A stretch of 64,000 nucleotides of DNA from Arion vulgaris. Its lineage: Eukaryota; Mollusca; Gastropoda; Stylommatophora; Arionidae. Under the pieces are notes generated by a model. The model worked only from the letters and a program-made list of their open reading frames with translations. It was not told where the DNA came from and made no database searches. The translations under genes were made by a program, and so were the position numbers. Position 1 is the first letter of the stretch; each line of letters begins with the position of its first letter. This document shows positions 10,317 to 20,433 of the stretch, in pieces. The DNA lies in contig CM036758.1 in assembly GCA_020796225.1 (NCBI GenBank), positions 70,158,366 through 70,222,365 of the forward strand. The letters are read 5' to 3'.

Positions 10317-10504
10317 CCGCCTGTCCAGCGTGTTCGTAGCGCGTTGGGCGACGGGTGCAAGCCCCTGTTAGTACGGTTCAATTCCGCAGGCTAGCAGAAA
10401 AGGCACAGGTTCTCCAGATTTACGGTGTTCGTGGCACCGAACCGAAGGGTTACGATGTCCATGGCACTGAGCCGAAGAGCTGAAAGCTCAGTGCTTCTGG
10501 ATCG

Positions 10505-10510
<6 letters not shown>
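10317..10510 (+). mobile_element. SINE-G copy, full length
   Basis: The head cagcgtgttcgtagcgcgtt carries box A and ggttcaattccgcaggct carries box B. The body includes ctccagatttacggtgttcg and gagccgaagagctg, ending in gcttctggatcg. A long TA run follows directly, so the usual A tail is replaced or masked. Confidence 0.9.

Positions 10511-10568
<58 letters not shown>
10511..10568. repeat. (TA)n microsatellite
   Basis: About 29 TA units lie between a SINE-G and a MITE1. Confidence 0.98.
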
Positions 10569-10572
<4 letters not shown>

Positions 10573-10574
10573 GT

Positions 10575-10739
10575 CAGTGTCGGCTCGTGATCATTTTTGT
10601 TGGTGGGGCCAGACACATATTTTCGAAAAATCATGGTTTTGGGTTAGGTTATATTTTAATATATAAAATAATATATACATGTTACACATTATTTTTGGGA
10701 GGCCTGGCCTCACTGGCCCATAATGACGAGCCGCCACTG
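10575..10739 (+). mobile_element. MITE1 (hAT-type), copy 2
   Basis: 165 bp, with ends cagtgtcggctcgtgatc and acgagccgccactg. The flanks tatgaagt and tttgaagc match at 6 of 8 positions, fitting a decayed 8-bp TSD. Confidence 0.85.
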
Positions 10740-10747
10740 TTTGAAGC

Positions 10748-11458
10748 GAAGAGATTGCAAATAAGTTATATATTTATATATATATAAATCTCTCTCTCCC
10801 ACATGCAGCCATCAGAACAATAAATAATAAACTAAGAACGATGTAGTCGATACTCTGGGAGTTTTAACAGATGCAACTAAACTGATACAAAGAAATACGG
10901 TAAACACGGTTTTTTTCTGTAATGAATGTTTTATCAGCAACGTTACGCGAACGATTGGTTCTTTTTGTTTCTTGTTGGTGTACAGAGCTGGTGTGTTTGT
11001 GCATACATCGATATTAAACTTCCCGTGTGTGGCTGTCTGTATGTGTGTGTTTGTCTATCTGTTTGTCTATGTTCTTGCCTGCTTATGTCAATGAGATTGT
11101 GTGAGTATGATTGTTCTCAGAGCTGTTCAACTGTCTGAGTAGGTGCGTGTATATATATCCACATACGCGTGTGTGTGTGTGTATGTAAGAGTGTATGTGC
11201 GTGTTCGCGTTCAGTTGTGCATGTTTGTAAGTTCACGTGAAATGAGTCCATGTTTTTTTGTGTCTGCCTGCATGTAAGTATGTGTACATTTCTTTTTATG
11301 TATCTTTGTGTTTACACACATTTCCACGTGGAAAATTGTGTTGCCCAATCGATCTTTAATAAAAATGAACATAGTATTTGCTTTTCAATTCAGTCGCTCT
11401 GAACAAAAATAGTTGAATTAACAACTTATGTTCATAATAACCACTTCAGTGGGAACAT
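10748..11458. other. No gene seen; TG-rich low-complexity DNA
   Basis: Between about 11020 and 11310 the plus strand is rich in tgtgtg and tatgtg runs. The rest is AT-rich. No recognisable element is present. Confidence 0.5.
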
Positions 11459-11716
11459 CTTCTTCTTCTTCGAAAACTCCAAATCGACCACTTGTTAACC
11501 AATCAGTGTGATTTGTATGTAATCTGAGCGTAATAGCGATTGTACGTTGTGCCAGTTATGCGTCTACAAGTAAGCCATCACATCCATTTTCTGTGATGAT
11601 TTTTTTATTTATAAGTGTAGCTTTCTAGGTCCTACATATGTTGTCTCTTATGACATGTCTTGTAGGTCACAGTGGTACTATTCTTTGCTTCACTTGTGGG
11701 CCTCGGCATCACACGT
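11459..11716 (-). mobile_element. SINE-C copy, full length
   Basis: It begins with the reversed GAA tail. It then shows the family landmarks ccacttgttaacca, gttgtgccagttatgcgtct, tgtcttgtaggtcacagtgg and tactattctttgct. Confidence 0.9.
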
Positions 11717-12179
11717 ACGCAATGGAAACACATTTTTATATAAGCTACTTTAATGGGAAAATATATTAAACATTGAAAACTTTAAAAAGTAAGAAAATGA
11801 ATGTCATGTTGTACGTTCCGTTTCTCTTGAAAAGAATTAATTGTAAAATATTAAACTTAACCGGACTGCCGCGAACTAACATAACTCTATATCTTTGGTA
11901 CGTACAAATTGTGCTTGTAACCTCCCAAATAAAAAGGTTAGCTACAACCGTGTATTTCAGATTTGAACTAGTCCAAGTCTTGTTAAAATCAATCACTGTA
12001 AAAGTCTCTACCGCTTTCAATCTTCATGGTATGCAATAAGACAAATGGCACCAATTTCAAACTGCAAACGTGTCACCAAAAACACTCAGAGAATTATTCA
12101 ACACTAGATTTCTCCTAACAATATGATATCAGTGCCTAACTGGAGGCTGACATAAAACGATAGATGAAAACTAGCCAAG
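11717..12179. other. No gene seen
   Basis: Frames of 84 and 88 codons overlap on opposite strands between 11766 and 12039. Neither has a recognisable motif, and such mirrored frames usually arise by chance in AT-rich DNA. Confidence 0.4.
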
Positions 12180-12862
12180 ACAGAGATGAAATGTCTATGC
12201 AGAATGCTGGGAGTCTCAAGAATCAAGAAGAGACCTGTTTAGAAATGAAGACATCAGAAAAAAGTGAGTATAACACTAGTGTTGAACTTCATCAAGAAAC
12301 AACACATTGAATGATTCAGCCACATAAACAGATTACCCTGCCAGCCTGCCCATCGTGTTCGTAGCAAGTTGGACGACAGGTGACAAGCTCCATGTGAGTG
12401 CGGTTCAATTCCGAGGGCTGGCAGAAAAGCTACAGGTTCTCCAGATTTACGGTGTTCGTGGCACCGAACCAAAGGGTTACGATGTCTATGGCACTGAGCC
12501 GAAGAGCTGAAAAGCTCAGTGCTTCTGGATCGAAAGAAAAAAGCAGATTACCAACAGACAGTGCGTCTCAAATCGCAATGTTACTCCGATACAGTGGATA
12601 CAAAGCAAAAGCAATGTTATCCGATACAGTGGATACAAAGCAAAAGCAATGTTACTCTGATACACTGGATACCAAGCAAAACAATGTCACTCCGATAACT
12701 GATACCAAGCAAAAGACCGTCCACGCAAAAGATGAAGATCAGCGATAACTTTGGTGACGAAAAACACTATTATGAATCGTACACAAATGCCCGTTCTAGA
12801 GATCTGTTATTATTCTGACGCTGTGAGGCAAAACATAATTAGAGAAAAGAAAAAGACGAAGG
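12180..12862 (+). mobile_element. L8 LINE 3' end, interrupted by SINE-G
   Basis: The part before the nested SINE corresponds to EMKCLCRMLG, then NFIKKQHIE and FSHINRLPTDSA continuing after it. This matches the L8 copy at 59.5-60.05 kb (MKCSRRMLGV, NIIKKQQIKWF, ISRLPTDSAHP). The 3' region (gataac...gacgaaa...cactatt and gtgaggcaaaacat...agaaaagaaaa) also matches. Between 12580 and 12715 a segment of about 33-36 bp (tccgatacagtggatacaaa and following) is present four times, whereas the other L8 copy has it once. Confidence 0.75.
12338..12543 (+). mobile_element. SINE-G copy nested in L8, with TSD
   Basis: The 9-bp duplication cagattacc flanks it (12329-12337 and 12544-12552) and belongs to the L8 sequence. 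Full head, body and the terminal gcttctggatcg are present, followed by a short A-rich tail. Confidence 0.95.
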
Positions 12863-13274
12863 TATACAGTATATATTGAGTATCGCCTTGTTTGCATGGT
12901 CTCATCATGTGACATGTCGACTTGTCATCAGGTGATCATGGACCTCCATAAACATCTGTTCTGAGTACTAGCAAACAATTTGGAGATTAACATGTTTTTG
13001 GTGCCATGAAGTTGTGCTGTCAAAAATGTCCCCGCTCTTTCTCTCATTCTTTTCCCCCTGTGTTTTTGTTCATTGATTTATTTTTTCCTGCTTTCATACT
13101 GCATTCTCTCTCTCTTTCTCTCGATTCCCAATACTGCATTCTAAACCCTGTGTTCATTGAATAATAATGTTTGTCTCTTGCTGTTAACGGTAATGAGACA
13201 TTCTTCAGCACATCAACATGTCTTGTTATCAGTTTCTGACATTCTGTGCATGCTTATATACAACCACATCATAA
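12863..13274. other. No gene seen
   Basis: A pyrimidine-rich patch lies near 13030-13140, with the phrase atactgcattct used twice. Nothing else is recognised. Confidence 0.4.
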
Positions 13275-13497
13275 GAGGCCTCAATGGCGAAGTGGCTAAG
13301 TCGTTTGCCTACCATACTGAATGTTGTGAGTTTGAATCAGGACCGAGACCATGAGATCTCTAGAATTGTTGCCGTAGCTACGGAGTTCGGGCTTTGTGCA
13401 ATGCTCTCTGCTAGTAACATGCTATCTCTGCAGATATGGACGGAGACATATGGGAACCCGGTGCAATGAAGTCAATTCAACGACTTTGGACCCTTTG
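13275..13497 (+). mobile_element. SINE-E copy, first of a tandem pair
   Basis: The head is atggcgaagtggctaagtcg. The body shows ttgttgccgtagctacggag, gctttgtgcaatgctct and cccggtgcaatgaagtcaat. A second family-E head starts directly after it. Confidence 0.85.
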
Positions 13498-14222
13498 AAT
13501 GCGTTCTCTGTGAATAAGTGGTTAAGACCTTCCTTGTGTTCCGAAGAACGAGAGTTTGAATTCGACCTCGACGTTCTGTTCACAAATTCATTTTATTTCA
13601 GAGATAACCATGGATTGTTACAGGAGCTACGAATTTCGTGTTTTTTACAATAGTCGGTACTTGTCTACAATTTCACCGCAGGAAAAGGGAAACCTCGCTG
13701 ACCTAAGTTCAGTGACGTCAGTCCGCCATCAGTGTTTGTGCACGTGGAGGAGAACCCAGGTTCAAAGGTCACAGATGTGGTGTTTATTGTGAATTTTGTA
13801 TGTAAATAAGTAGTGTTTTAATTGAATTGGGAGCCCTGAAAAGGACTGTATGTGGGAATGTGAGGTGGAAGGAGGCAGGATGGGACTAGGAGTGTTATTG
13901 TGGGGTCAGAAACTTATGGTATCAGCAATAATAGCTACGAAGGGGTTTAAATTTCTGGATTTAGTCCGGCGATGCCACATAAACTCACTCACTCAGGGAA
14001 TGACGAGATTTTACGTCAATAACATAAATAATGGGGAACCCTGTGCTATATTTAGAACAATGCTCGCAAACAGTCTATATTTAGAATGACCCAGTTTTTG
14101 CGGTGAAATTGTAGACAAGTACCCAATAGTCTTATGAGATTGCGTACCATTTCTGCGAAGTGGGACTGAGCTATGTGGGCTGAAACCCTTTGCAATGGAT
14201 TCAATCCTTGACTTTGTACTTT
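13498..14222 (+). mobile_element. SINE-E copy, second of the pair, split by a DNA transposon
   Basis: The head is ctgtgaataagtggttaag and the box B region is gagtttgaattcgacc. The body is broken at 13655 and resumes at 14132 with gcgtaccatttctgcgaagt and ctttgcaatggattcaatcc. Removing the insert and one TSD copy restores family-E order. Confidence 0.85.
13656..14123. mobile_element. 468-bp TIR element (Merlin-like or other), non-autonomous
   Basis: The terminal inverted repeats are perfect over 25 bp, starting ggtacttgtctacaatttca (13656-13680 and 14099-14123). The perfect 8-bp duplication caatagtc flanks the element, and the host is a SINE-E. GG-starting ends with an 8-bp TSD fit Merlin, and some P or Mutator-type families are possible. 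It has no transposase, only chance frames. The perfect ends suggest a fairly recent insertion. Confidence 0.93.
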
Positions 14223-14264
14223 TTTAGACATTAATATGATTTGTGATTATTTCTCAATAACATG

Positions 14265-14375
14265 GTTATCTCGTATCATTCAATAGCTTGTCTTGAACAG
14301 AATTGTATCACCCCAACAGCTTATCTCGTATCATTCAATAGCTTGTACTGAACATAATTGTATCACCCCAACAGC
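14265..14375. repeat. 55-bp tandem duplication
   Basis: Two adjacent copies share ttatctcgtatcattcaata and aattgtatcaccccaacag, with about three differences. Confidence 0.85.
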
Positions 14376-14725
14376 ACTTTGGAATTTCTTTCTCATGGGC
14401 CAAATGTTCGGCCTCTGCAGAAGTCATGCTTAAAGCATGTTACATTCTGAATTCAGCTTTTCCTCTTTCCTCCATTGCAGAAATGTCTCATTCCATGATG
14501 GTCTTGTCCAACCCAGCATCAGCCAGTTTTCTTTTATTTTGATTTCCTTTCGGACATATCTATTTGTTGTCTTCTCTGTCTCAAGATAAAATTATTATTT
14601 TTCTGTAACACGTATATTTAAACAAACACATATGCTTTATTTATGCATTGTTAAATGTCCATGTTTAACATACATGTCTGGTCACTGAAAGCTTGCATTT
14701 TCTTTGACTATCTTTACCCTATATA
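14376..14725. other. No gene seen
   Basis: AT-rich spacer without a recognisable element. Confidence 0.4.
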
Positions 14726-14879
14726 TATAATTTCTCTCGTACTGTTACACGTTACATGGGACCTGCAAGCAATTTCTCCATACCGCTCTATCTTGGGCAA
14801 CTTGCTCAATCTCCTCCATTGAACTGAGGCAGATATTTCTTGCCTCTCCCAGCAAAGTTCGTTGCAGGGTCTCCTTATG
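14726..14879 (-). mobile_element. L7 LINE 3' end
   Basis: The minus strand encodes LCWERQEISAS, then IERYGEIACRSHVTCN (frame-broken). It is equivalent to LLREAGNIG...ERVAQDRAVWRNYLQALC in the 50.5-kb copy. It ends tgtaacagtacgagag and an AT-rich tail. It is strongly 5'-truncated. Confidence 0.75.
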
Positions 14880-14895
14880 TCTATATATATATATA

Positions 14896-14972
14896 TTTTT
14901 TTTTTCCTAATCCAGAAGCACTTGAGCTTTTCAGCTCTTCGGCTTGGTGCCATGAACATCGAACTGGTCGCC
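14896..14972 (-). mobile_element. SINE-G 3' fragment
   Basis: The run ttttttttt is followed by atccagaagcacttgagctt and cagctcttcggctt, the reversed 3' end of family G. Only about 75 bp are kept. Confidence 0.8.
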
Positions 14973-15149
14973 AACATAAACTGAATCGCTTCATCGGAAT
15001 TGATGCCACAGGGATAGTCACCTAGTCAAATCGGCTAGAACACGTGGCGCAGACGGCATATATATACTGATATAATAGGGTCAGTCTTATATTGTAATAA
15101 GTCAACGGAAAGAAACGTTTGAATGTCTGCTATATTGTCGTCCGTATTT
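14973..15149. other. No feature recognised
   Basis: Short spacer with no recognised repeat or open frame. Confidence 0.3.
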
Positions 15150-15235
15150 TTAGTCGTCACTGTTGTTCTTGTATAAGGCTTGTTGTCGAAACGTTGACTG
15201 TATTTGTCATTGTTTTTTTGTAATTTTGTAAACTT
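15150..15235 (+). mobile_element. Possible Penelope-like 3' relic
   Basis: It contains tataaggcttgttgtcgaaa followed by cgttgactg. The gaaacgt core resembles the second conserved core of Penelope-associated hammerhead motifs. The first core is lost. Confidence 0.3.
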
Positions 15236-15430
15236 GCGTACTTTGTATACGTGTTTGCAATCAAAGGTTTACTGCGTCCACAATCGTTGCTGTATTGTAG
15301 TAAGCTAGATCCTAATCCAAGAGTACCTGGTTCAAACTCTCCGGCGGGTACCTTGGAAACAAATGTGTTCTTGTGAATTTTGCCGAACGGTAAAAGTAAA
15401 CCTCACCGTTCATAAAACAATGGTATACTA

Positions 15431-15679
15431 AAAAAAAGTTAAATGCATATCCTTTACAGGACTTTGCGAATCAACCCCAGCTTTATAACGCTGTTGTGAT
15501 TTTTCTAGACATTATTACGTTCAGTAGTTTGCCATTGCTTTCTGAACGGGTGGTGCCATCGTTCTTTTGTTAAAATCCACGCGTAACAATTTGCAACCAA
15601 ACTGTCCGCAGCGTGATTCGAACTCAGAACGTCGAGGTTAATAGACCGAGTCACTAACCCCAAAGCCACAGACGCCACC
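15431..15679 (-). mobile_element. SINE-A copy, full length, with TSD
   Basis: The perfect duplication aatggtatacta flanks it (15419-15430 and 15680-15691). The minus strand starts ggtggcgtctgtggct (tRNA-like head) with box B gagttcgaatcac. It passes ttcagaaagcaatggc and ends gtcctgtaaaggatatgca. The end is shared with LINE L2. Confidence 0.95.
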
Positions 15680-15769
15680 AATGGTATACTACTGAACATA
15701 TAACTGTTGTCTAGAAATCAACGACTAGTTTACTATGAGTGATGGCGAAGTCTGTAAAAGATATGCCAC

Positions 15770-16316
15770 GACTTTCTTTTCATATCTCATCATCATTGGC
15801 CTCTTTGTCTCAGGAGACAATAGGTGTTGCGTCACGTAGTATGTTCTGTGCTGAATCACAACGTTTCATGTGGCTGTAATGGCCTATTCTGGAGTGGCAA
15901 TCCTTGCCGCAGTTGCTGCAGGTAGAACTGGAGACTAGAGCCGATGCATGGGATGTTCTCTCTGCTCTCTGTGCTCTCTTTGCCTCCACATGTGATGTTG
16001 TTTTTCTTCTTTTCTTTTGAGCCGCCCCTCACTGCCGCTCGCCATGTTGCCTGTCTTTGGTCAGCCGCTCCCAGTGTTTTTTGTCTATGCCGTATGAAGT
16101 TAGATCACGCTTGCAGGTGTCAATGAAGCGTAATAATGGGCGCCCATGCTGTCTAGCACCAGATTCGAGTTGACCATATAGAATGTTCTTTGGGATTCTA
16201 TCATCGCTCATACGGCACACGTGTTCCAGCCATCTGTGACGTCGCTGAATCAGTAAAGTGTGCATGCTTGGAATGTCAGCACTGTTCAGGACTTCTATAT
16301 TGGAGATGTGATCTTG
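15770..16316 (-). mobile_element. L9 LINE 3' end with C-terminal zinc finger
   Basis: The minus strand encodes LIQRRHRWLEHVCRMSDDRI, then PKNILYGQLESGARQHGRPL and KRDLTSYGIDKKHWERLTKD. After a frame change comes a finger reading CSNCGKDCHSRIGHYSH followed by MKRC (15858-15921). The GHVxRM-like block, LYGQL and the Cys-Cys-His-Cys finger at the protein end are as in L5 and other invertebrate LINEs. The element ends near an ATGATG tail. It is 5'-truncated and frame-broken. Confidence 0.85.
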
Positions 16317-16456
16317 TCATCAATCTAACAAAGTCGACCACGAAGTGACCTCTCCGTGACGCATGCCTGGGCGATTTTTATGGAGTAGCTGAGTTGCCCA
16401 AGCGTCAACTACCCCTCTTGACCTCGCTGATAGAATCCAGAGGAGTTCAAGCACGA

Positions 16457-16459
<3 letters not shown>
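16317..16459. other. Unclassified repeat-like segment
   Basis: It includes gagttgcccaagcgtcaact and ends at an AT run. I cannot place it and find no second copy in this window. Confidence 0.3.

Positions 16460-16514
<55 letters not shown>
16460..16514. repeat. (AT)n microsatellite
   Basis: About 27 AT units. Confidence 0.98.
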
Positions 16515-17059
16515 TAACATATCGTGCAGATGAAGTAAAAGCAAAGTGATACATCATGACAATCTACAAAGTAAATTAGTACATTACCCCGGTCTCAGTA
16601 AACAGTTTATAAATTGATATATGACATCTCCATTTTGTATACAGTATGGCACAGAGAACCAGCATTCTTGAACCTGGAAAACTAGAATAAGTTGGTCGTG
16701 AGTGAGGGATTGATCGGAAATAAACAACATCACTTACTATTACAATGTAATTTAACAAAGAATAAATTAAGTTCGACTCGACAATACAATTTAACCCTAT
16801 CAGTCTAGTTAATGTCAACTGAGTACATTTAGGAGAATCGATGTCCGAAATGTGAAACATAGCAATTTTTGTTAGATTGATTTATGTACATTCCTTTTTT
16901 TATTATTTCATTTCTGTGTTAATGTCATAGGCGTCGACATGTTAAAGTAGCGAGATGGGGAAGGGTCAAGTGCTCATGCCCCACCCTCTTCTGTGGAAAT
17001 GGCATTTTTATAAAACTGTTTTATGTACAACTCCAATTTTACTTTGTTATGTACAAACT
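16515..17059. other. No gene seen
   Basis: A minus-strand frame of 94 codons (16576-16860) has no motif I recognise. Confidence 0.4.
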
Positions 17060-17573
17060 GGTGGCGTCTGTGGCTTAGTGGATATTGACTCTGTCTATTA
17101 ACCCCGACGTTCTGAATTCGAATCACGCTCCGGACAGTTTGGTTTCAAATTGTTTGCCTGGATTTTAACAAAAGGACGATGGCACCACCCGTTCAGAAAG
17201 CAATGGCACACTACTGAACGTAATAATGTCTAGAAAAATCATAAGCGGCGTCGTCCGAGTGGATACCGGGGCCCAAATTTGGGGTGTAAAGAATAGAACC
17301 ACTGTTACCTGCCATGCATGTCGTAAGAGGCGACTAAGGAGGTTTGGCTGAAATCGGATGCACATGTCCTAAACATGTACATCTCTATGCGTTTAGGGAC
17401 CTACCAAACCAATGTGCAACGTATACACGTTCTTGGCTAAGATCAAACATATCACAAAGAGTGATTAAAATTGGTTGTAAAGAACGAACGCAAAGAAGAA
17501 GAAGAAGAAGACAAACAGAGTTAAAAGCTGGGGTTGATTCGCAAAGTCCTGTAAAGGATATGCAATTAACATT
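17060..17573 (+). mobile_element. SINE-A copy split by SINE-B
   Basis: The head is ggtggcgtctgtggcttag. It is broken after aaaaatcataagcggcg and resumes acagagttaaaagctgggg. It ends gtcctgtaaaggatatgca. The flanks ttgttatgtacaaac and ttgtaatgaacaaag agree at 12 of 15 positions, a probable decayed TSD. Confidence 0.9.
17252..17510 (+). mobile_element. SINE-B copy nested in SINE-A
   Basis: It starts cgtccgagtggataccgggg and passes ccactgttacctgccatgca, gaaatcggatgcacatgtcc and gcaacgtatacacgttcttg. It ends gaacgcaaagaagaagaag. The flanking ataagcggcg and acaaacagag both resemble the expected SINE-A sequence at that place, fitting a decayed TSD of about 10 bp. Confidence 0.9.
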
Positions 17574-17881
17574 TTTGTAATGAACAAAGAAACATTTTTC
17601 GTTCATGTTGCCACACTCTTCTTCCCCCACCCCACCCACCCCTCCTCCTTCCCATCAGGAAAAATGAATGTGAGCGACCATGTTTTCTGTTATACGTTTC
17701 TGCATCAGATTATGCAGTAACATCTGATAAATTCCTCTCGAGTATGTCTCGTATATGATGGTTACAACCGCTTTCGATATGTCAGCGATCCTTCGTTTAT
17801 GTTGGAAACCTTTTTCTTGTACTTTCTATTTCTTTGTTAAGTTACCAATATTGTTCACTGTAAAGATCTGTTAGTCTAGAG
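17574..17881. other. No gene seen; C-rich patch
   Basis: The plus strand is C-rich near 17620-17660. No repeat or coding signal is recognised. Confidence 0.4.
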
Positions 17882-18336
17882 CAGCGTTTCCCAAAGTGGG
17901 TGGTACCGCCCCAGTGGTCGCTGAAACGTTCTAGGAGGAGGGGAGGGATGGGCGATAGTGGGTTCAAAGAATTTGGTGAGTATTCAGGTGATTAGGGGTC
18001 GGTGGCTCTTAAAGAAGAAATTAATAATAAATATTTTTAAATAAATTATTTTCCTGATTTTACGATCAGTTAAAATATGAATTCTGCATTTAAATTCATC
18101 TTATGCCCGTCTTATTCGATCCATTTCTTCATCAATTTTCTATTTCATGAATTTAATCATTTGAAAATTAACCATGTATTACAGAAATAAATATCAATTT
18201 TCTAGGTCAAAGAGAAAATAGAGCATGTATATATGTAGGGGGGCGTTGGCAAACTGTTTGAATGTGGAGGAGGGGGCGTTACAAAGTTTATGTTGTGCAA
18301 AGTGGGTGGCGGTCCGAAAATGTTTGGGAATCTATG
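17882..18336 (+). mobile_element. MITE2 (hAT-type), copy 1
   Basis: 455 bp, starting cagcgtttcccaaagtgg and ending gtttgggaatctatg, so the ends are imperfect inverted repeats of each other. The flanks gtctagag and gtcgagac agree at 6 of 8 positions. The ttcccaaa...tttgggaa ends are typical of animal hAT families. The interior is AT-rich and non-coding. Confidence 0.88.
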
Positions 18337-18414
18337 GTCGAGACGACTATCTATTTTTAATTTTATCCGTCCAATTTTAGTTTTTGTTTTTAATGTTCTC
18401 TATTTACACCATAT

Positions 18415-18676
18415 GGTGGCGTCTGTGGACTAGGGATAGTGACTCGGTCTATTAACCCCAACGTTCTGAGTTCGAAACATGCTGTGGACATTTTGGCTGC
18501 AAATTATTTCTCGTGGATTTTTACAAAAGGACGAAAGACAGAAGGATTACACAACCCGTTCAGAAAGCAATGGCAAACTACTGAACGTAACAATGCCTAG
18601 AAAAATCACAAACAGCGTTAAAAGCTGGGGTTGATTCGCAAAGTCCTGTAAAGGATATGCAATTAGCTTTAACATG
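18415..18676 (+). mobile_element. SINE-A copy, full length, with TSD
   Basis: The perfect 10-bp duplication tacaccatat flanks it (18405-18414 and 18677-18686). The head ggtggcgtctgtgg, box B gagttcgaaacatgc, ttcagaaagcaatggc and the end gtcctgtaaaggatatgca are all present. Confidence 0.95.
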
Positions 18677-18689
18677 TACACCATATAAA

Positions 18690-18866
18690 TAACTTAAGAC
18701 ATGCTGATCCCACTATCTTCATAGCCAACAATGGACTTGGAATAAGTCAAATAGCTCTTTATCAGTGTCATCAGGCGGAACAGACATCGGAGCATATCCT
18801 GCAAGACTGTCCTCTCCTGTGTGAGTAGAAAAGCAACATGTGGGCACACCTCATCATCAAGGTGCG
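18690..18866 (+). mobile_element. LINE C-terminal fragment related to L6
   Basis: One plus-strand frame reads ISQIALYQCHQAEQ, then TSEHILQDCPLLCE, then a stop. The TxEHILQxCPL motif matches the L6 fragment near 7.2 kb and the CCHC-like end of many invertebrate non-LTR elements. It abuts the end of an oppositely oriented L2. Confidence 0.5.
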
Positions 18867-18867
18867 T

Positions 18868-20075
18868 ATCCTTTATAGGACGTTGCTCTCTTTGCAGCAT
18901 ATCTGAAATTCACTCTGTCTCTTGCCAGTTCACCCACTTCTTCGATGGTCATGTTCATGGTTTCTTTAATATCTTGTAGCCATCTTCTTCTTGGTCTGCC
19001 TCTGCGTCCTGGGACCCTGCCCTCTAGTATTGTTCTTTCCAGGCCATCGTGACGCTTGATGTGACCAAAGTATGTAATTTTTCTGTATAGTATGTTGTTT
19101 ATCAGCCAATTCTGTTTAACATTTAGTTCTTTCAGGACACCAGTGTTCTTTCTTTTTCTGTCCATGGTATTCGTAGGATCTTTCTGTAGCATTTAGTTTC
19201 GAAGGACTGAATTTTCGTTCTTAATTTCTGTGTAATAGTCCATGATTCACAACCATAAGTGGCCACTGGGAAAATGCATGTTCTCAATATTTTTAATTTT
19301 AGTCTTTTGCAGGTGCTTTGCCACATGTTCTTCATTGTGTTTAACTTCTTGATTGCTATTGCCAATCTTCTTGAGATCTCTTTGGAGCAGTCACTGTTAT
19401 TGTTAATTATTGAGCCCAGATATTCGTAGCTCTCTACACATTGGAGTTCTTCATTGTTTACTTGGATGTTAGGTGAGCCTTTTGCTTTGTCAGTTGACAT
19501 GATTTTTGTTTTTGTGTATTCAAATAAAGATGTTGGTCTTCACTATGTTTCTTGGTCGTCATGATTAGGTTTTCCAAACCTTTTTTGCTAGTGGATAATA
19601 ATACTGTATCGTCTGCATATCTAAGCTCTGGTATGCATTTGCCGCCTATAGTGAGAGGGTCGTAATTCACATAGTTGGCATCGTCTTTTACATTCCTCAT
19701 GATGTTCTCTGCATATATGTTGAATAAGTATGGTGACAAAATACATCCCTGTCGTACCCCTTTGAATCTCGAACCATTCAGCTATTTCGCCTCCTATTTT
19801 AATCGTTGCCTGTTGTTCGTGGTATAGAGATTCTATGAGTTGTATTATGTGTGTTGGAAAGTGCATGTCTTTCATGATGTTCCACATTTTCTGGTGTTGT
19901 ATATGGTCGAAAGCCTTGCTGTAGTCTATGAAACATGCATGCAGGTCTATGTTGTATTCTCTGAATTTCTCGTTAATGAGTCTCATGCTACAAATATGGT
20001 CTCTAGTGCCTCTACCTCTTCTGAAACCTGCTTGTGTTTGTGTATTTCATCTTCTAATTTTTGGGCACACCTAGT
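18868..20075 (-). mobile_element. L2 RTE-like LINE, 3' half of ORF2 (longest copy)
   Basis: On the minus strand the order is QAGFRRGRGTRDHI, IDYSKAFDHIQHQKMW, GCILSPYLFNIYAENIM (joined across frames), RYADDTVLLSTSKKGLENLI, VESYEYLGSIINNNSDCSKE, GCESWTITQKLRTKIQSFE, YFGHIKRHDGLERTILEGRV and GRRGRPRRRWLQDIKETMN. These are reverse transcriptase motifs, including the catalytic YADD, followed by the RTE-type C-terminus. At least three frameshifts break it, so it is inactive. The 3' end is gtcctataaaggatacgca with a short ATG-type tail. The endonuclease half is absent. Confidence 0.92.
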
Positions 20076-20433
20076 AGATCTAAAAACTAAGATTTAGGGA
20101 AACGTGACCGACCTGAATCTGAGTGGCCAGTTTGTGGTCCACAGTAAACTAAGCGCATGACCAGATATCGCTGAAGATGAAGAAGATAGCCAAAAACGAA
20201 AAATAACTACATGACCTAGTTAATACAATGCTGACAGAAAGTAACAACAAAGGCCCAAGTCTGTATGGCACGAAGACACAAATTGTCGTCATCTCAGAAA
20301 AGCAGATTCCATCAAAATACACGATCAAAGTAAATAGGACGAATCTAAGACAAATCCACCAATTCAAATATCTTAGAACACTGTAAACATCACAAGATAG
20401 ATGCTGTTGAGAACAAATAATAAAATAAAACGT

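Noticed and set aside
11766..12039. Mirrored open frames on both strands
   Set aside because: Both are short and AT-driven and have no motif. There is no reason to favour one strand.
16029..16265. Host gene from the 78-codon minus frame
   Set aside because: It matches the GH-RM, LYG and HW-R blocks of a LINE ORF2 (L9) and is followed by the LINE's C-terminal finger.
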